From contig JAQIWT010000526.1 in assembly GCA_034696485.1 (NCBI GenBank), forward strand, positions 1 through 18,644: a stretch of 18,644 nt of DNA, in the 5' to 3' direction. Positions 8,776-18,644 of this stretch are shown one piece after another. A model generated the notes under the pieces. It did not search any database. It saw only the letters and a program-made list of their open reading frames with translations, and was not told the DNA's origin. A program made the translations under genes and the position numbers. Each line of letters opens with the position of its first letter. The first letter of the stretch is position 1. Source of the DNA: Isohypsibius dastychi. Its lineage: Eukaryota; Tardigrada; Eutardigrada; Parachela; Isohypsibiidae.

Positions 8776-10107
8776 TCAGACAGGCAAACAGCATGCTGGT
8801 TGCGCATCACCCCTTGTACATAATTCATAAGCCAGCAGCACCAGCGTCAGGGTAAATGCAAAAATCTGAAACATATTCAGATTCACAGAAAAATCAAGAC
8901 AAGTAACAAGTTCCCACCTGCGAAATTCCAGAGCGATTGAAGACAATCAGCTTAGCTCCTTCAAAAGCAAATGTCTCGAATCGAAATTCTGCAGCTGTGT
9001 CCTCGAAAGCGAGTGGCAATTCACCTGCCAGAGAGTTTGAAAAGTGATGAGCGAATGGTGTTCTGTTCAAATTTCCGCCCGTTTTACCTTCTTGTCAATC
9101 AACAGAATAAACGAATCCCTCCTCAACGTTGCTAGATGAGACTTGGTTTGCTCAAATGCTTCATGGGCTTGAACTATTGGAATGAAAAAGACAGTACAGT
9201 AACATGCTAGCATCGTCATGTTGAATATGCTGAAAAGTGCAGTAGCAGTTGTTTGTAGATGAATTGGGGTGGAGATGAAATTGATGATAAGACCAACCAA
9301 GTTCAGTGCATTCAGTCCATAAATAAAAAATAGAATATAGCTGAAGAATCCGTTGATTGATCGTTTCATTTTCAACAGTTCAAGATGAAAGTCTCGCAGA
9401 TCGTCGAGCTTGCTCAATGCAGTTTTTGCGTCAAGCTGACGTTGATCTGTCCTTAGAGCCATTTCGTCAAGTTGAAGCTGTGTACAATGCCGGATCACCA
9501 TAGCCGCTAGAATCGCATAAACAAATAGCTGTAGCGACATCATGGAGGCGATGAGATTAATGAGAATTGCCGTGTAAAAAACAAACAATACTTGTGTGAT
9601 TGTGAAGTTCATAAAGATTAAACTCTGTTCAATTTCTGCATAAATAAATTGGGAAGAAGACATCGACATGACAAGCAGGTGGATGAAGATTGAAGTTAAA
9701 CCAACGAAAATCCCGATTCGCTTCCATCGCCAGATATTATAGTCCAAAGAATGACCTGTTTTTGTTTGAGTGTCCTGTGCAAATTTCTTCAAATCTGATA
9801 AAAGCAATCGGTGGTTTTTTGTCCCGAAGGCGAGAAATATCATTGTAGTTGGCGCACGAAGTGCCGCAGTAACTGGAGGGAGGTAGTTTGCCAGAATAAA
9901 TACGATGTATTGTTCGTCAGGTCCGCGAGAAAGGAGCTGGTGAAGGTAGATGATAACAGGGATGACAGATAAAAATGGCAGTCCCAGGGAGACAGCTCTT
10001 ATGATTGCGAACGTTATTTGAAGCCATCGATGCTGGCTGTAACAAATGAATGGTGTAAGGAAGAAAAACTGAAAGGCAAACACTGCACGAATGTCCGTTC
10101 TTCCCAT
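8776..10107 (-). CDS. Gustatory-receptor-like seven-transmembrane protein
   Basis: The main exon (9104-10107 or 9088-10107) encodes about 335-340 residues with roughly six hydrophobic spans and a charged loop after span 4. Downstream exons 8918-9062 and 8776-8865 (52-bp intron between) add an F-x-F-E-G...FNRSGISQ stretch and a last membrane span ending TLTLVLLAYEL. This matches the C-terminal layout of arthropod Gr chemoreceptors, ligand-gated channels of sensory neurons, although the TYhhhhhQF signature is degenerate. Joining is awkward: the obvious donor after IDKK (GTAAAA at 9087) puts the next exon out of frame. A 41-bp intron (9063-9103) restores it and gives 412 residues, a normal Gr length. 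Otherwise a one-base shift is present. ATG at 10107 is the assumed start; TATA-like sequence lies upstream near 10160-10240. Confidence 0.75.
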
Positions 10108-11052
10108 TCTTGTGCCTAATGGAGAACGGCTAAAACTGAAAGGAACTACATCTACATTATATATCCAAGTGCCAGGAAGAGGTCTTCATCAAGTTTCAGA
10201 CTACGGCCAGTTCGACTCCGCCACATATAAGTATATACCATCTGATTTTCAAAATCAGCACTTAGTTGTGGACATAGTTGTGGACTGGGGTGTTCATGAT
10301 TTCTCAAGGGAAAGTTCTTACGCACGAATTGATGAGACGTGAGCGCGAGAAGTTATCCCAAATCCCAATTCACTTTACAAGGACTCAATTCGAGCTCGAT
10401 GCTTAACAGATCTGCCGGGAATAACTTCAAAGTACGGAAGTGGTTTGCGTGTTTTGCATTGACGATTCTTTATGTCAGCTGTTTTGAGTTAATCTGGTCG
10501 ACAAAGCTGAACGGACTTCCGAAATTAACATACGACGAGGGCTTGTATTGACATTTGAGAACCAAATATTTGGGGGGAGGGGGGATTCCAGTGATATTCT
10601 ACGTGGTCGCTCGGTCGTGGAGATCGAGGGCAAATTAGACTTCCGCGCAACAGGGGTTCGATAAATCGACCAAAGTTTGTGTTGAATGCATGTTGCAGAG
10701 CCAATAAATCCAAAATAACGCGGAACTGTGTGAGGTTTTCGAAACTCACGATTGAAAAAAGGTCACATAAAAATACTGCGATGTCAGATCTCATGCAATA
10801 ACAAGATTCAATTGGCAGAAAAAGTACTCCAGATAGCGCGTTTAGATAGTCGAAGAGTAAGACAATCCAAAACAACCAACAATATTTTGACTCGAAAGAA
10901 AGTGGACTTCACTTAGACATCTTGATTCGTTTAACAATATTTTAGCGCAACATGGGTTCATCATTGACATGGATCCGGTTAGACGCCGATTGGGCCAGAA
11001 GTACGAAGAATTCAGTCGTCACTTGTTGATCGGCATTCAGAAATATATCTTT
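10108..11052. other. Intergenic region with two unassigned open frames
   Basis: The first part is presumably the receptor's promoter side. A + frame at 10339-10551 (70 codons) has a basic N tail and one hydrophobic span, WFACFALTILYVSCFELIW, and could be the start of a type II membrane protein or chance. A minus frame at 10525-10875 has two hydrophobic stretches and ends in low-complexity sequence; it may be a decayed membrane-protein exon. Neither has a partner exon that I can support. Confidence 0.25.
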
Positions 11053-12367
11053 TTATCCTCCTCGTTTGCTGAACTCAATCCGATCAACTTGAGCAACTTG
11101 GATAACCTTTTCCGCTAACCTTTCGTTCTTTTCTTGCTGTGACAGTATGAAGCAATCCACAGCGTTCTCCAGACTGACTTCCTCCTCCGTGGGTAATGCA
11201 AGTGATACTCAGACAAGCACCGGATGCAAATCGGCGTACTTGAAAGTGATGAAGAGCCTTGCTACTGCGATGTTGGTATCGGAATGCATTGTTAATGTGG
11301 GTTCAGATTTGAATTTCTCATCAAAACTGATAAATGGAGCGGACTGGAAAACCTTCCTTTTACCGATGTGGTAGTCGAAGCTGTAACGAACGAGATTCCT
11401 AGTAACAATTCTGACGAATGAAGCGAATAACGAGCCTTACCTCAAGTCAACTGTACCAGATTTGCGGGATCCCCCTGTGAAAAATCCTGATAATCCAGAC
11501 AACGTCAGTGTTATCCCAACATCAGGCGATGGCGAAAATTCAAGAAACAACTTCATCCGCCATCGATCAAACATTTTCCCACTTTTCCCGTCGAACAGAT
11601 CAACCACCGGGGACGCCATGATGATGCCACCGTTCCCAAGTGATGGGAGACTCTCCACATCCCATTTGACGACGTAAGACTGAATATCCTCCGCAAAGCT
11701 GAACTGGATTTCCCCAACGTTCTGGAAAATGTGAACAAGTATATCAGGGCGCTACGTAGTGTACACAAAAGATAAAACGTATTGTACCCAGTGTAAGCAA
11801 GACTTGGGCCTCTGAGGTCGAGAAGTGTTCGCCATCGCAGCTATCGGTCTGGCTATAGGGGTTGAATGTTCATGATCATTTATCGGATAGAGGAGGATAA
11901 CTGCGAAATTCATATTGACACTCGCAAGCTCATCCATGCGCAAGTTCAGCACGGGGAACTCAAACTGATCCTTGAATGGAGAAAATGCCATAATTTTGCT
12001 ACGTCCGGCGTTCCACTGATTTTTGACAGTATAGTTGATTCTGAAGTCGAAACAAAATACCTAATTCAGCAGCGTCCCATAAACTAGGACTCTAATCTCA
12101 CTGATACTGCACGATTGACGGCTTCCAGTTGCCAAAATGGCTTCACATTGACCCGGATAATCGGAAAGAAGCGCCGTCATCTCTTCTGCATGTCAGACTG
12201 ATTTGCCAAGTGTCGAATACTTTTCCAGTGTGTTCCGGCGGTATCACCTCGTCAAACAGATCAATCGGCGGAGAATTCATATGCTTTTCTTTTTCGAACG
12301 ATGAAAAGAACTTCTCAACATTCCACGCAAGTTGATACCGTTCTTCTCCGGCAGTATTAATGCCAGC
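11053..12367 (-). pseudogene. Tandem MATH-like gene with an in-frame TAG
   Basis: Exons are 12147-12367, 11788-12106, 11441-11721, 11240-11326 and 11053-11173, with introns of 40, 66, 114 and 66 bp. The summed length, 1029 nt, keeps one frame to a TAA. Two similar units are visible. The first reads YQLAWNVEKF, then SPPIDLFDE, then GKVFDTWQISL; the second reads YVVKWDVESL, then SPVVDLFDG, then GKMFDRWRMKL. The W-x-V...SP...FD-x-W layout recalls MATH (TRAF-like) domains, which in animals recruit substrates to CUL3 ligases through a BTB domain. No BTB core is seen, only a helical tail, LENAVDCFILSQQEK. The first exon has no visible Met. One TAG (12061-12063) interrupts exon 2. It is either a pseudogene, a misassembled codon or a recoded stop; the 40-bp intron is the weakest join. 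Confidence 0.55.
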
Positions 12368-12548
12368 CTATCTTCAACAGTCGAAGCATTACCGTATGTA
12401 CGGTATCTTTGTTTTGTTCTATATTGCTTAAATATCGATAGAGATTGAAATGATCAATCTTACCAAAACAGTTATTGTTTAACCAAGGATACAAAAGAAA
12501 TGACTTCAATTGATTAAAATCGACTTCTACGCATCTCCGTGGGGCTGA
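12368..12548. other. Short spacer between the F-box and MATH-like genes
   Basis: About 180 bp separate the F-box stop from the first recognised MATH-like exon on the same strand. Any 5' exon and promoter of the MATH-like gene would have to lie here, or the two could share a transcript. There is an ACCGTATGTACGGTA palindrome at about 12391-12405. Confidence 0.35.
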
Positions 12549-13708
12549 TCAGGCAGCAAAAAACAGCGGTTCAATACTAGGACACAATCTCATCAGAAAA
12601 TCCACCGTATGTTTGGAAACGTGTCCGCCATCAGCGATCGTCATCAGAGCCTCCGTCCAGTCATAAAACTTCACGTATGCCATCCTAGAGAATGAGCAGA
12701 TTCGACACCAGAAAAAAACATTAAAACAAGTTCTTACCCATCAAGACGAGGGATACGATTGGCCAAATGATTAATTCGCGGTGTATCTGGTTCTGCATCG
12801 ACAACAATTCGTTTCTGAAATTTTCGTAAAAAGTCCGATTGTTCCACTGTCAAGGGTCCATGCTCCGCAAGAAATAACTCCCCTGTCTGGTTATAAAGAT
12901 TTTTCGTTGCATCCAACCACAATTCTTCGAAATATAGCGAGGAACGTCCAAACCAGCCGGCAGTTGTGATGCTTGAGCGAATCATCCGGATTCTCCGGAT
13001 GTCACAGTATCCCGTCGAGAAACAGTAATTTGCCACCACTGTACAGTCGACGATGCAGTCAGTATACACGAAGTCGAGTTTGTCGGGATTAGCCAAAAAC
13101 CTCCGCGTCAAACCGGATGTAAAGCAGTAAGGCTCACAATCGATGTTCGTTTCGTTTGATCGAAAATTGTCAGCGGTATCCGGAATCACAAGTGATTTGA
13201 AATGCAGAAATGTCGTACGTGGATTGCCCATGCGATGAAATCCGAAACACCAGTAATTATGAAACTGCTCAAGTGTTTTCAAGTGCGAAGGAAATTCGAA
13301 TTTGAGGTGAGTTGCAAGCTTGTTGACTCTTCGAGCAATTTCTCGCCTTCCTTTGCAGACTCTAGAACACAAACAAATGCAAATCCTAAGTGAATGCTCT
13401 TATTCAGTATAATTTACCGTTCCATTCTTTTACGACTGATGGCATCAAGTTGCTCGAAAATGATTTCCATGACTTCCCGTGGAAGATTGCTGATGCTTCT
13501 GCAAGATTGAACACATCTTACTGCTTGCTATTAGGTTCAGTGTACTCGACCTACAGTAAATTGCACACTTTCCAAAAACAGATTTCAGTTAACAAGTGGA
13601 ATACGTAAGGACTTACAATTCATGCACGGTTTCCAATGTTGGGATATCCTCAGATGAATCTTTGGCATCATTTTCACAATCCACCTCATCCGAAACCGAG
13701 TCCGCAAT
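12549..13708 (-). CDS. F-box protein, 5' end not resolved
   Basis: Exons are 13617-about 13708, 13418-13498, 12738-13361 and 12549-12684, with introns of 118, 56 and 53 bp, all GT-AG and in frame to a TGA. The F-box spans the second and third exons: LPREVMEIIFEQL, then the CGA Arg created across the junction, then VCKGRREIARRV. F-boxes bind SKP1 and bring substrates to SCF ubiquitin ligases. The next 200 residues would be the substrate side; they contain many Cys, Trp and Phe and no domain I can name, and the last exon reads MAYVKFYDWTEALM. The acidic first exon has no ATG and an uncertain acceptor (near 13708), so an upstream exon is missing from this model. No in-frame stop interrupts it, unlike its neighbours. 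Confidence 0.7.
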
Positions 13709-14124
13709 CTCAAGCGGATTTCAGCAAAATATAAGGCGGCTTCTCCTTAATAGCAGCTCGCCGCACCTTATGACAGCAAACTGCTATCTGCGTGATGATG
13801 GGGAATTCTAATTCGAGCTCGCTTTTTTCGCATGTGAAAAGACAAGATAAGATTCTCGACTCAAGAAACAAACAACATGAAAAACAACTCAACACTCAGA
13901 GGCGTAAGGGGGCGACTGGCTGGAGGCGCCATACAGCTCACGCCCCCTTTTGGGTGGAGGGGATATGGTAACTCAATCACGACATTTCCACCACTGGTCA
14001 CAAACTCAGACATCTGACAATTCCTTCCTTCAATGAATTTTTTTGAACCAACAACAGCTGAAATAAAGGGCGATGAAATGCGCATTTTTTTAGGCATGGC
14101 AACAAGCTCCGGGTTACAAAGCAT
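13709..14124 (-). other. Unassigned minus-strand open frames
   Basis: Two protein-like minus frames lie here. One ends with IAVCCHKVRRAAIKEK at a TGA (13710-13712). The other (13861-14124) contains GRNCQMSEFVTSGGNVVIEL behind a TTTATTTCAG acceptor and then runs into GC-rich sequence. The segment 13896-13957 has facing AAGGGGGCG and CGCCCCCTT blocks and begins CAGAGGCG, so it may be a mobile-element remnant that broke the frame. I do not recognise a family. Confidence 0.25.
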
Positions 14125-14135
14125 TCAGTCGAATT

Positions 14136-14402
14136 TCAGTGATCTGAGTAACATATAACACCGAAAGGAATCTGGTGCTTGAACATGAAACGCTTGTGTC
14201 TACAAATGACAGTCTTCACACTCGGACCATCGTGGAGCTACGACTGGAACTCGGAGTAATATATCTCGATGGTTCCACCTCTTCGTACCGAACCGCGCAT
14301 CTTATTTTCATGCATCTGAATCAGCACCAATTCCACAAAGGCTAAACCAAGCTCACCACTCGCAAACGCTAACATCGTCTGTCCCACCGAGTTGTTCATT
14401 TT
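14136..14402 (-). pseudogene. Possible ankyrin-like exon with an in-frame TAG
   Basis: Behind an acceptor-like GCGCAG the minus strand reads MNNSVGQTMLAFASGELG and on to VELVLIQMHENK. The G-x-T-x-L-x2-A ... V-x-L-V-L pattern resembles one ankyrin repeat, a protein-binding helix pair. After TIEIYYSEFQS a TAG (14238-14240) appears, and the frame then continues for 33 more codons of ordinary composition (ending IPFGVICYSDH) to a TGA at 14136-14138. No partner exon was found. It may belong to a decayed copy related to the neighbouring minus-strand genes. Confidence 0.3.
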
Positions 14403-15428
14403 CTGCGCATTTCAATTCGGCCTGTCATCCCAGGGAATCGACTTGGGCCAACGTGGGGTGTCGCAGTCGCGAAATGCATCAACTTCCGGGTCGTGAACAA
14501 TCCAGCGGACTTTGAATGCGATGAAAAATGTCGAAATGGAGACATTGATGAGAGTGTGGATCCAGATGGCGATGTTGAGGCGGTAGTCTTGATAACGATG
14601 TTAGAGAATGCAGATGACACCGAGAGTGACCGTTTGAGTCCCGAGACACACTCCGGGTTTATGAAGGTCCTCGAACATGTTGTGATTGTAAAAAGGCCCA
14701 GCTTATAAGTGCAGCTACATAGGCATGTGTCGTTCAAATTTAATTCCAGTATATGGACTACATTGTTCAAAAACTGAGAAGCAAAAAAATCTTAAGCTTC
14801 TATTACTCTACGGTTCTTGTCAACAGCTGAACTGACTCAAACGATACCTAGCACTTATACCAGAAAAGACCGGCAAGACATGAAAAACTGCGGAATGAGC
14901 GGTTGAGTGATCTATCCAGGTGTCCCAGATGTGGTCTTATACCGAAAAACTTGAAAAATATCTAATCAGAATGATTAACTTCTCTACGTATGATACTATC
15001 AAGTGGTCATAAGCACTCAAGACATCGATGGAAACATAAGGTCATTATCGGAAACGAATATTCCCGCCACTTTTCTACACAAAGTAACAACCGTAGGGGA
15101 ACTTCCATGCACCCAGTTCCATTCTTTTGGTTGAGTTGAGCCCGAAAAGTGTCTCCATTCTCAAAGTTCAAAAAATTTAAGCACATTCAATAATATCTAT
15201 GTGTTTCGATGAAACCATCCGATGGACGGCTATCTCAGTACGTAGACATGTAACGAGGTGACCACTCATAAAATCCACGTTCTCGTGAGTCTACCATTTT
15301 GGGCAAACAATGACAGCAAACAGAAAAGATATTCGTTCAAGTCAGTGTTCTCTTTTTTTTTTTTGACTAATTTTTCCAGTGCATTTGTAATCATGATCAG
15401 TCAGCATTTTTTGTCCATTGGAGAGCGA
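14403..15428. other. Region without a supported gene
   Basis: At 14396-14770 both strands are open: a Ser/Thr-rich frame on minus, and an acidic frame on + (to 14708) that reads PGNRLGPTWGVAVAKC and then NGDIDESVDPDGDVEAV. The + version looks more like protein, but has no visible partner exon or start. From 14771 to 15428 I see nothing beyond AT-rich sequence. Confidence 0.3.
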
Positions 15429-15644
15429 CTAAACCAAAATGGTTTCACAATCCGTCGCAAATTTTACCAGCACGGGATCGGCGGTCTCTCGGAATTGTTT
15501 TATCGAATCGAAATAACCAAGTTTAAGTGGGAATTCCGCCAGATGACCCTTCTCCATTTCCAAATTATTTACCGCAATGCATAATTGAAATTCAACAGAG
15601 AATTCGTTAGAATAAATTAGTATTCCAACGTCTGTATATAGCAA
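15429..15644 (-). CDS. Possible terminal exon, family unknown
   Basis: A minus frame ending in TAG has normal protein composition: NNLEMEKGHLAEFPLKLGYF, then DSIKQFRETADPVLVKFATD. It lies 84 bp downstream of the PHD exon on the same strand and could be a further exon of that gene, but I could not find an in-frame splice pair. A likeness to the clamp-like fold of Rad9/PCNA relatives crossed my mind and is too weak to assign. Confidence 0.3.
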   Translation of the reverse strand: MLYTDVGILIYSNEFSVEFQLCIAVNNLEMEKGHLAEFPLKLGYFDSIKQFRETADPVLVKFATDCETILV

Positions 15645-15727
15645 CTGAAATTACTCACGTCATCGTTAACCTCCTTTACCGGTGGACCGCACCACAACTC
15701 CCAGATCCCTCGCCAAATCTGAATTCT

Positions 15728-18419
15728 CTACAAGTCCTCGACCTGATCCCGTCTTTCCATGACATTCCTGGAATCACCTGGCTCTTGAACAGCGGACTCG
15801 GAAGTTGGCAGCTCCCCAGATAAAGTCGAATCTTCTCCTATGGTAATTTCCATTTCGACGTCCAAAACAACTGATGTATCCTCGCTGTTTGAAGTCACTG
15901 AACAAGCCGGACAATGCCATGGAAGGTTCTTCTTGTCCAACATTTTCCCTTGAGCTTTTGATACTCCGACGCAAAGCCCATGATACCATTCTTCACAACG
16001 GTCGCAGGATATCATAAATCTGCGAACAAAGCACATCCAGATCGAAAAATACTCGCAAAAAAAATTCTTGATCACTGACCGGAAGTGGCTTAGCAAAAAT
16101 TCGAAGGTAACAAAATCGAACGTTTCATTTTATTTACTTAATATTGAGATATTTCCTCTTCAGTTTATCATACAACATCAGCGAGACTGTGCTGGTTGTG
16201 ATCGCAAGTCGGGCTAAGCATAATACAGATAATACTACATGAACAACTCCCAGAAATCCAACTTAAGCATTTCCATTCACAAACTTTCGCCAAACAAATT
16301 TCGACGAATACAGAGACCCTCAACGATAGAAAAGAATTTGTCTATCTACTGACCGATTATCATAAGGCTGCCGACAAAGACAGTACAGCTTGGTCGGGTC
16401 CATATTGTCATCTTTGTCGGAATCGCTGTAATTCCGGTCACCTTCACTCTCGATTTCCACGGGAGACTCCTCAGGAATCCGGATCGATTCCTGAAAATCT
16501 CCTGAAAACCAAAACCTCTGGTACACGATCGAACACGAAAGTCCAGGAGCACAAAAATCAAACGCATTCACCATCGAACTGAATCCACATGCGGGACGAG
16601 ATGTTGCGGTACCAGTAGCCATTTTCTTTCAGCTCCCATAACTCTCCTTCGCCAAAGTTTCTCGGTGTTTTTTCTGTCGCATCTGTCGAAATAAACGTAG
16701 AATGCTCCTCCCAGCCTCTGAAAGTCATCGTATTGGTTGGTTCGATGGGAATGCGTAATCTGCGTAAATTCTGGAACCTAGTAAAATTCTCGAACGGTAA
16801 TTTCCCATCCAATCCTCCCTCTTTCCGACACTTCACATCGAGTTCGAGTAAATGCGGTATCTCCATACACTGGATAAGCCCCATGATGTGATCTCTCTTG
16901 GAACCCATTATGGTCAAGACAACAATTTGTGCTAAAATTGGAGACAGAGCATCGGGCAAATCATTTGAAAATCGCGAAGTTTCCGGGTTAATCCAAAGAC
17001 CACAAGGATGTCCGCGAATGATGCGCGAGATTCGTTCAAGAAATCCCCTTAGTTTTTCCCAGACACCTGGATCAGTCCATGTGATGCCATGAGTATCGCC
17101 ATGCACCCAGAGATCATCGTATAAAAACAGGTCAAACGTCAGAAGTCCTGTGTCATCTGATCTGGTCAGTCTAATGCAACTCAATGACGGAAAAGATACA
17201 CAGTTGGGAAAATAATCAAGGTATGGTTTGTAATCCGCAAGTTGAACCCATAAATCTGACCAGTCAAGCTTGGGTAATGGGAAAGCATTGCGAAGCTGGG
17301 GTGGTAGCTGGCGAGGAGGGCGGAACTGACGACTGTTAACGCGAGGGACTCCGGGCCGATCCAGGTTCACCAGTTCCTTCAAAACTTCTTCAACTACACT
17401 GATGAAACTGTCATTGAACCCCATGTATCGAATCTGCGGATATCGTGGAGAACCATTCCGAAAAACGAGGTTGCGACAGGACTCAAACATACCCCACAAA
17501 CTTCCTTCCTCAAATGCTGGAACGCCGCCAGATATAATACTGCGCGAGTAATTATCGAATTCTGCATGGGGTATACCGCTGGATGCCAAAACTGAGAGTT
17601 CATTCCCTAGGCTCATTTCGACTTGTTTTCCGTTCACTTCGACTACTCGCTTTTCGAAATTTGTCATCAAATCGAGAAAAACACATCCTAAACTCCAAAC
17701 GTCAGTTTTGAAGCCAACCTATTGGCCATGCTCTCCATGAACAAATCTGGATGCAATTTCCGGGGAGAAATACATCGTACTTCCGATACAGTCTTTGATA
17801 TCAACCGCACCGATGTTTTCTTTTCCAACAATGACAGATTCATCCAAATCGCATATTTTGAGCCGCAGTGCATCGCATACTTCTTCGACAACCAGAATAT
17901 TTGCCGGTTTTAGGTCACAATGAATAATTCCATTAGAATGGAGATACGAAAGCCCAAAAACAAGTTGAACGCTAAGGAAGTCTGACCCTGAATTTGGCGA
18001 AACTTTCCTTAGATCAGCTGAAAATATGTCTTGTCGCAAAACCATCATCACTCGATGCAGTAATTATTCTTACCTGAACAGTATTCCATAAGTATGCAGA
18101 TCTTATTGGTTTCCAGGTCCGACGATGATTCCAGTTTGAACACTGTGTAGTACCTGAGGACGTTCGGATGTCTCAGCTTCTCAAAATAATCGATTTGTTT
18201 TTTGTGCTTCCGGAATTCTTTGTCAAACAAGTTGCTATCTAAACTGCCATTCAACTGTTTGATCGCAAGGAATTCGGGTCCGCCAAGATGTGGCCATTCA
18301 ACAACTCGCGCCTTCAACATCATCCCATTCCTGCATTTGGCGATGCACTCTTCGACGGTATATCTTAGCATTCCTTCCGGTCTGTCGACTACAAATTTCT
18401 TGTGCTGAACTGAATACAT
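15728..18419 (-). pseudogene. Kinase, leucine-rich region and PHD finger, with in-frame TAG
   Basis: Exons are 18074-18419, 16572-18017, 16354-16501 and 15728-16019, with introns of 56, 70 and 334 bp; the summed frame is 744 codons. The kinase domain has the ATP lysine (AIKQL, K54), a helix-C Glu near E80, HCDLKPAN (D150, N155), CDLDE in place of DFG (D172, Gly lost), SPE and DVWSLG. No glycine-rich loop is obvious. A TAG at 17719-17721 (codon 215) separates SPE from DVWSLG while the frame continues. A Leu-rich, LRR-like region of about 250 residues follows. Then a phase-1 intron joins an acidic linker and a C4HC3 PHD finger (YCLCRQPYDN, then FMISCDRCEEWYHG), close to the DIDO1/PHF3 type that reads histone H3 tails. 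The PHD could instead be a separate gene. Beyond the TAG at 15728 the frame continues with IWRGIWELW. Confidence 0.6.
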
Positions 18420-18644
18420 TTCGAAAAGTTTGAAAGCAGATCGAAGGAGATCAGCAAGCTCGAGTTCATAATATTTTATACCATGGCAGTTGCGACCATG
18501 TTATAGAAAGAGCGCGTCTCATGTTTGCTCCGAGATAATGGTACGAATACACTGTACACTGTGAGGTAACTAGTGTTCCTTTACTACAGTAAAATTGGAG
18601 TAATTCATTCAATATTTTACCCTTTTTTGATTTTACTGCAGTAA
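18420..18644. other. Upstream flank of the kinase gene with a small inverted repeat
   Basis: TTACTACAGTAAAAT (18581-18595) and ATTTTACTGCAGTAA (18630-18644) are inverted copies with one mismatch, 34 bp apart, the second at the window edge. They may be the ends of a tiny element, or the start of a longer one cut by the window. The rest is the presumed promoter side of the kinase gene. Confidence 0.45.

Noticed and set aside
15258-15584. Plus-strand frame of 108 codons
   Set aside because: Its middle is a T-rich tract, and the opposite strand holds a more protein-like frame.
17719-17721. A variant nuclear genetic code with TAG as sense
   Set aside because: The transposase and the 15429-15644 exon appear to end at TAG, and too few cases are available; kept only as a point to test.

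Overview
The window looks like nuclear DNA of an arthropod. The grounds are a seven-transmembrane receptor of the insect-type gustatory (Gr) family, multi-exon genes with very short GT-AG introns (about 40 to 120 bp), F-box, MATH-like and PHD-finger genes, and several eukaryotic DNA transposons. The lineage within arthropods cannot be fixed from sequence reading alone; a springtail or crustacean-like compact genome is a guess. All gene models were spliced by eye.

Layout. Positions 1-905 hold no convincing gene, only repeats of a 12-bp motif. Positions about 906-5823 are a PIF/Harbinger-like DNA transposon. It carries three spliced genes: a coiled-coil accessory protein on + (1265-2580), a DDE transposase on - (2632-3556), and a CCHC zinc-knuckle coiled-coil protein on - (3956-5550). 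It is bounded by an imperfect inverted repeat. Scattered through it are twelve 14-bp palindromes of the form GCWGGGNNCCCWGC that I see nowhere else in the window. Several fall in frame in coding exons and always read Ala-Gly-x-Pro-Ala. This is the most unusual feature here.

Positions 5824-8775 are a repeat-rich spacer. It holds a possible zinc-finger terminal exon, a fold-back element with 48-bp perfect arms (6528-6752), and a complete non-autonomous hAT element with an exact 8-bp target duplication (6854-7638).

Positions 8776-18419 carry host genes, nearly all on the minus strand: a Gr-like chemoreceptor (8776-10107), a tandem MATH-like gene (11053-12367), an F-box protein (12549-about 13708), degenerate fragments (13861-15644), and a protein-kinase/leucine-rich gene that appears to splice into a PHD-finger exon (15728-18419). 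F-box and MATH proteins are often substrate adaptors of ubiquitin ligases, so the right half may be an expanded, fast-turning-over adaptor and kinase cluster. Several of these frames are otherwise intact but contain one in-frame TAG. The plain reading is recent pseudogenes; the recurrence of the same stop deserves a check.
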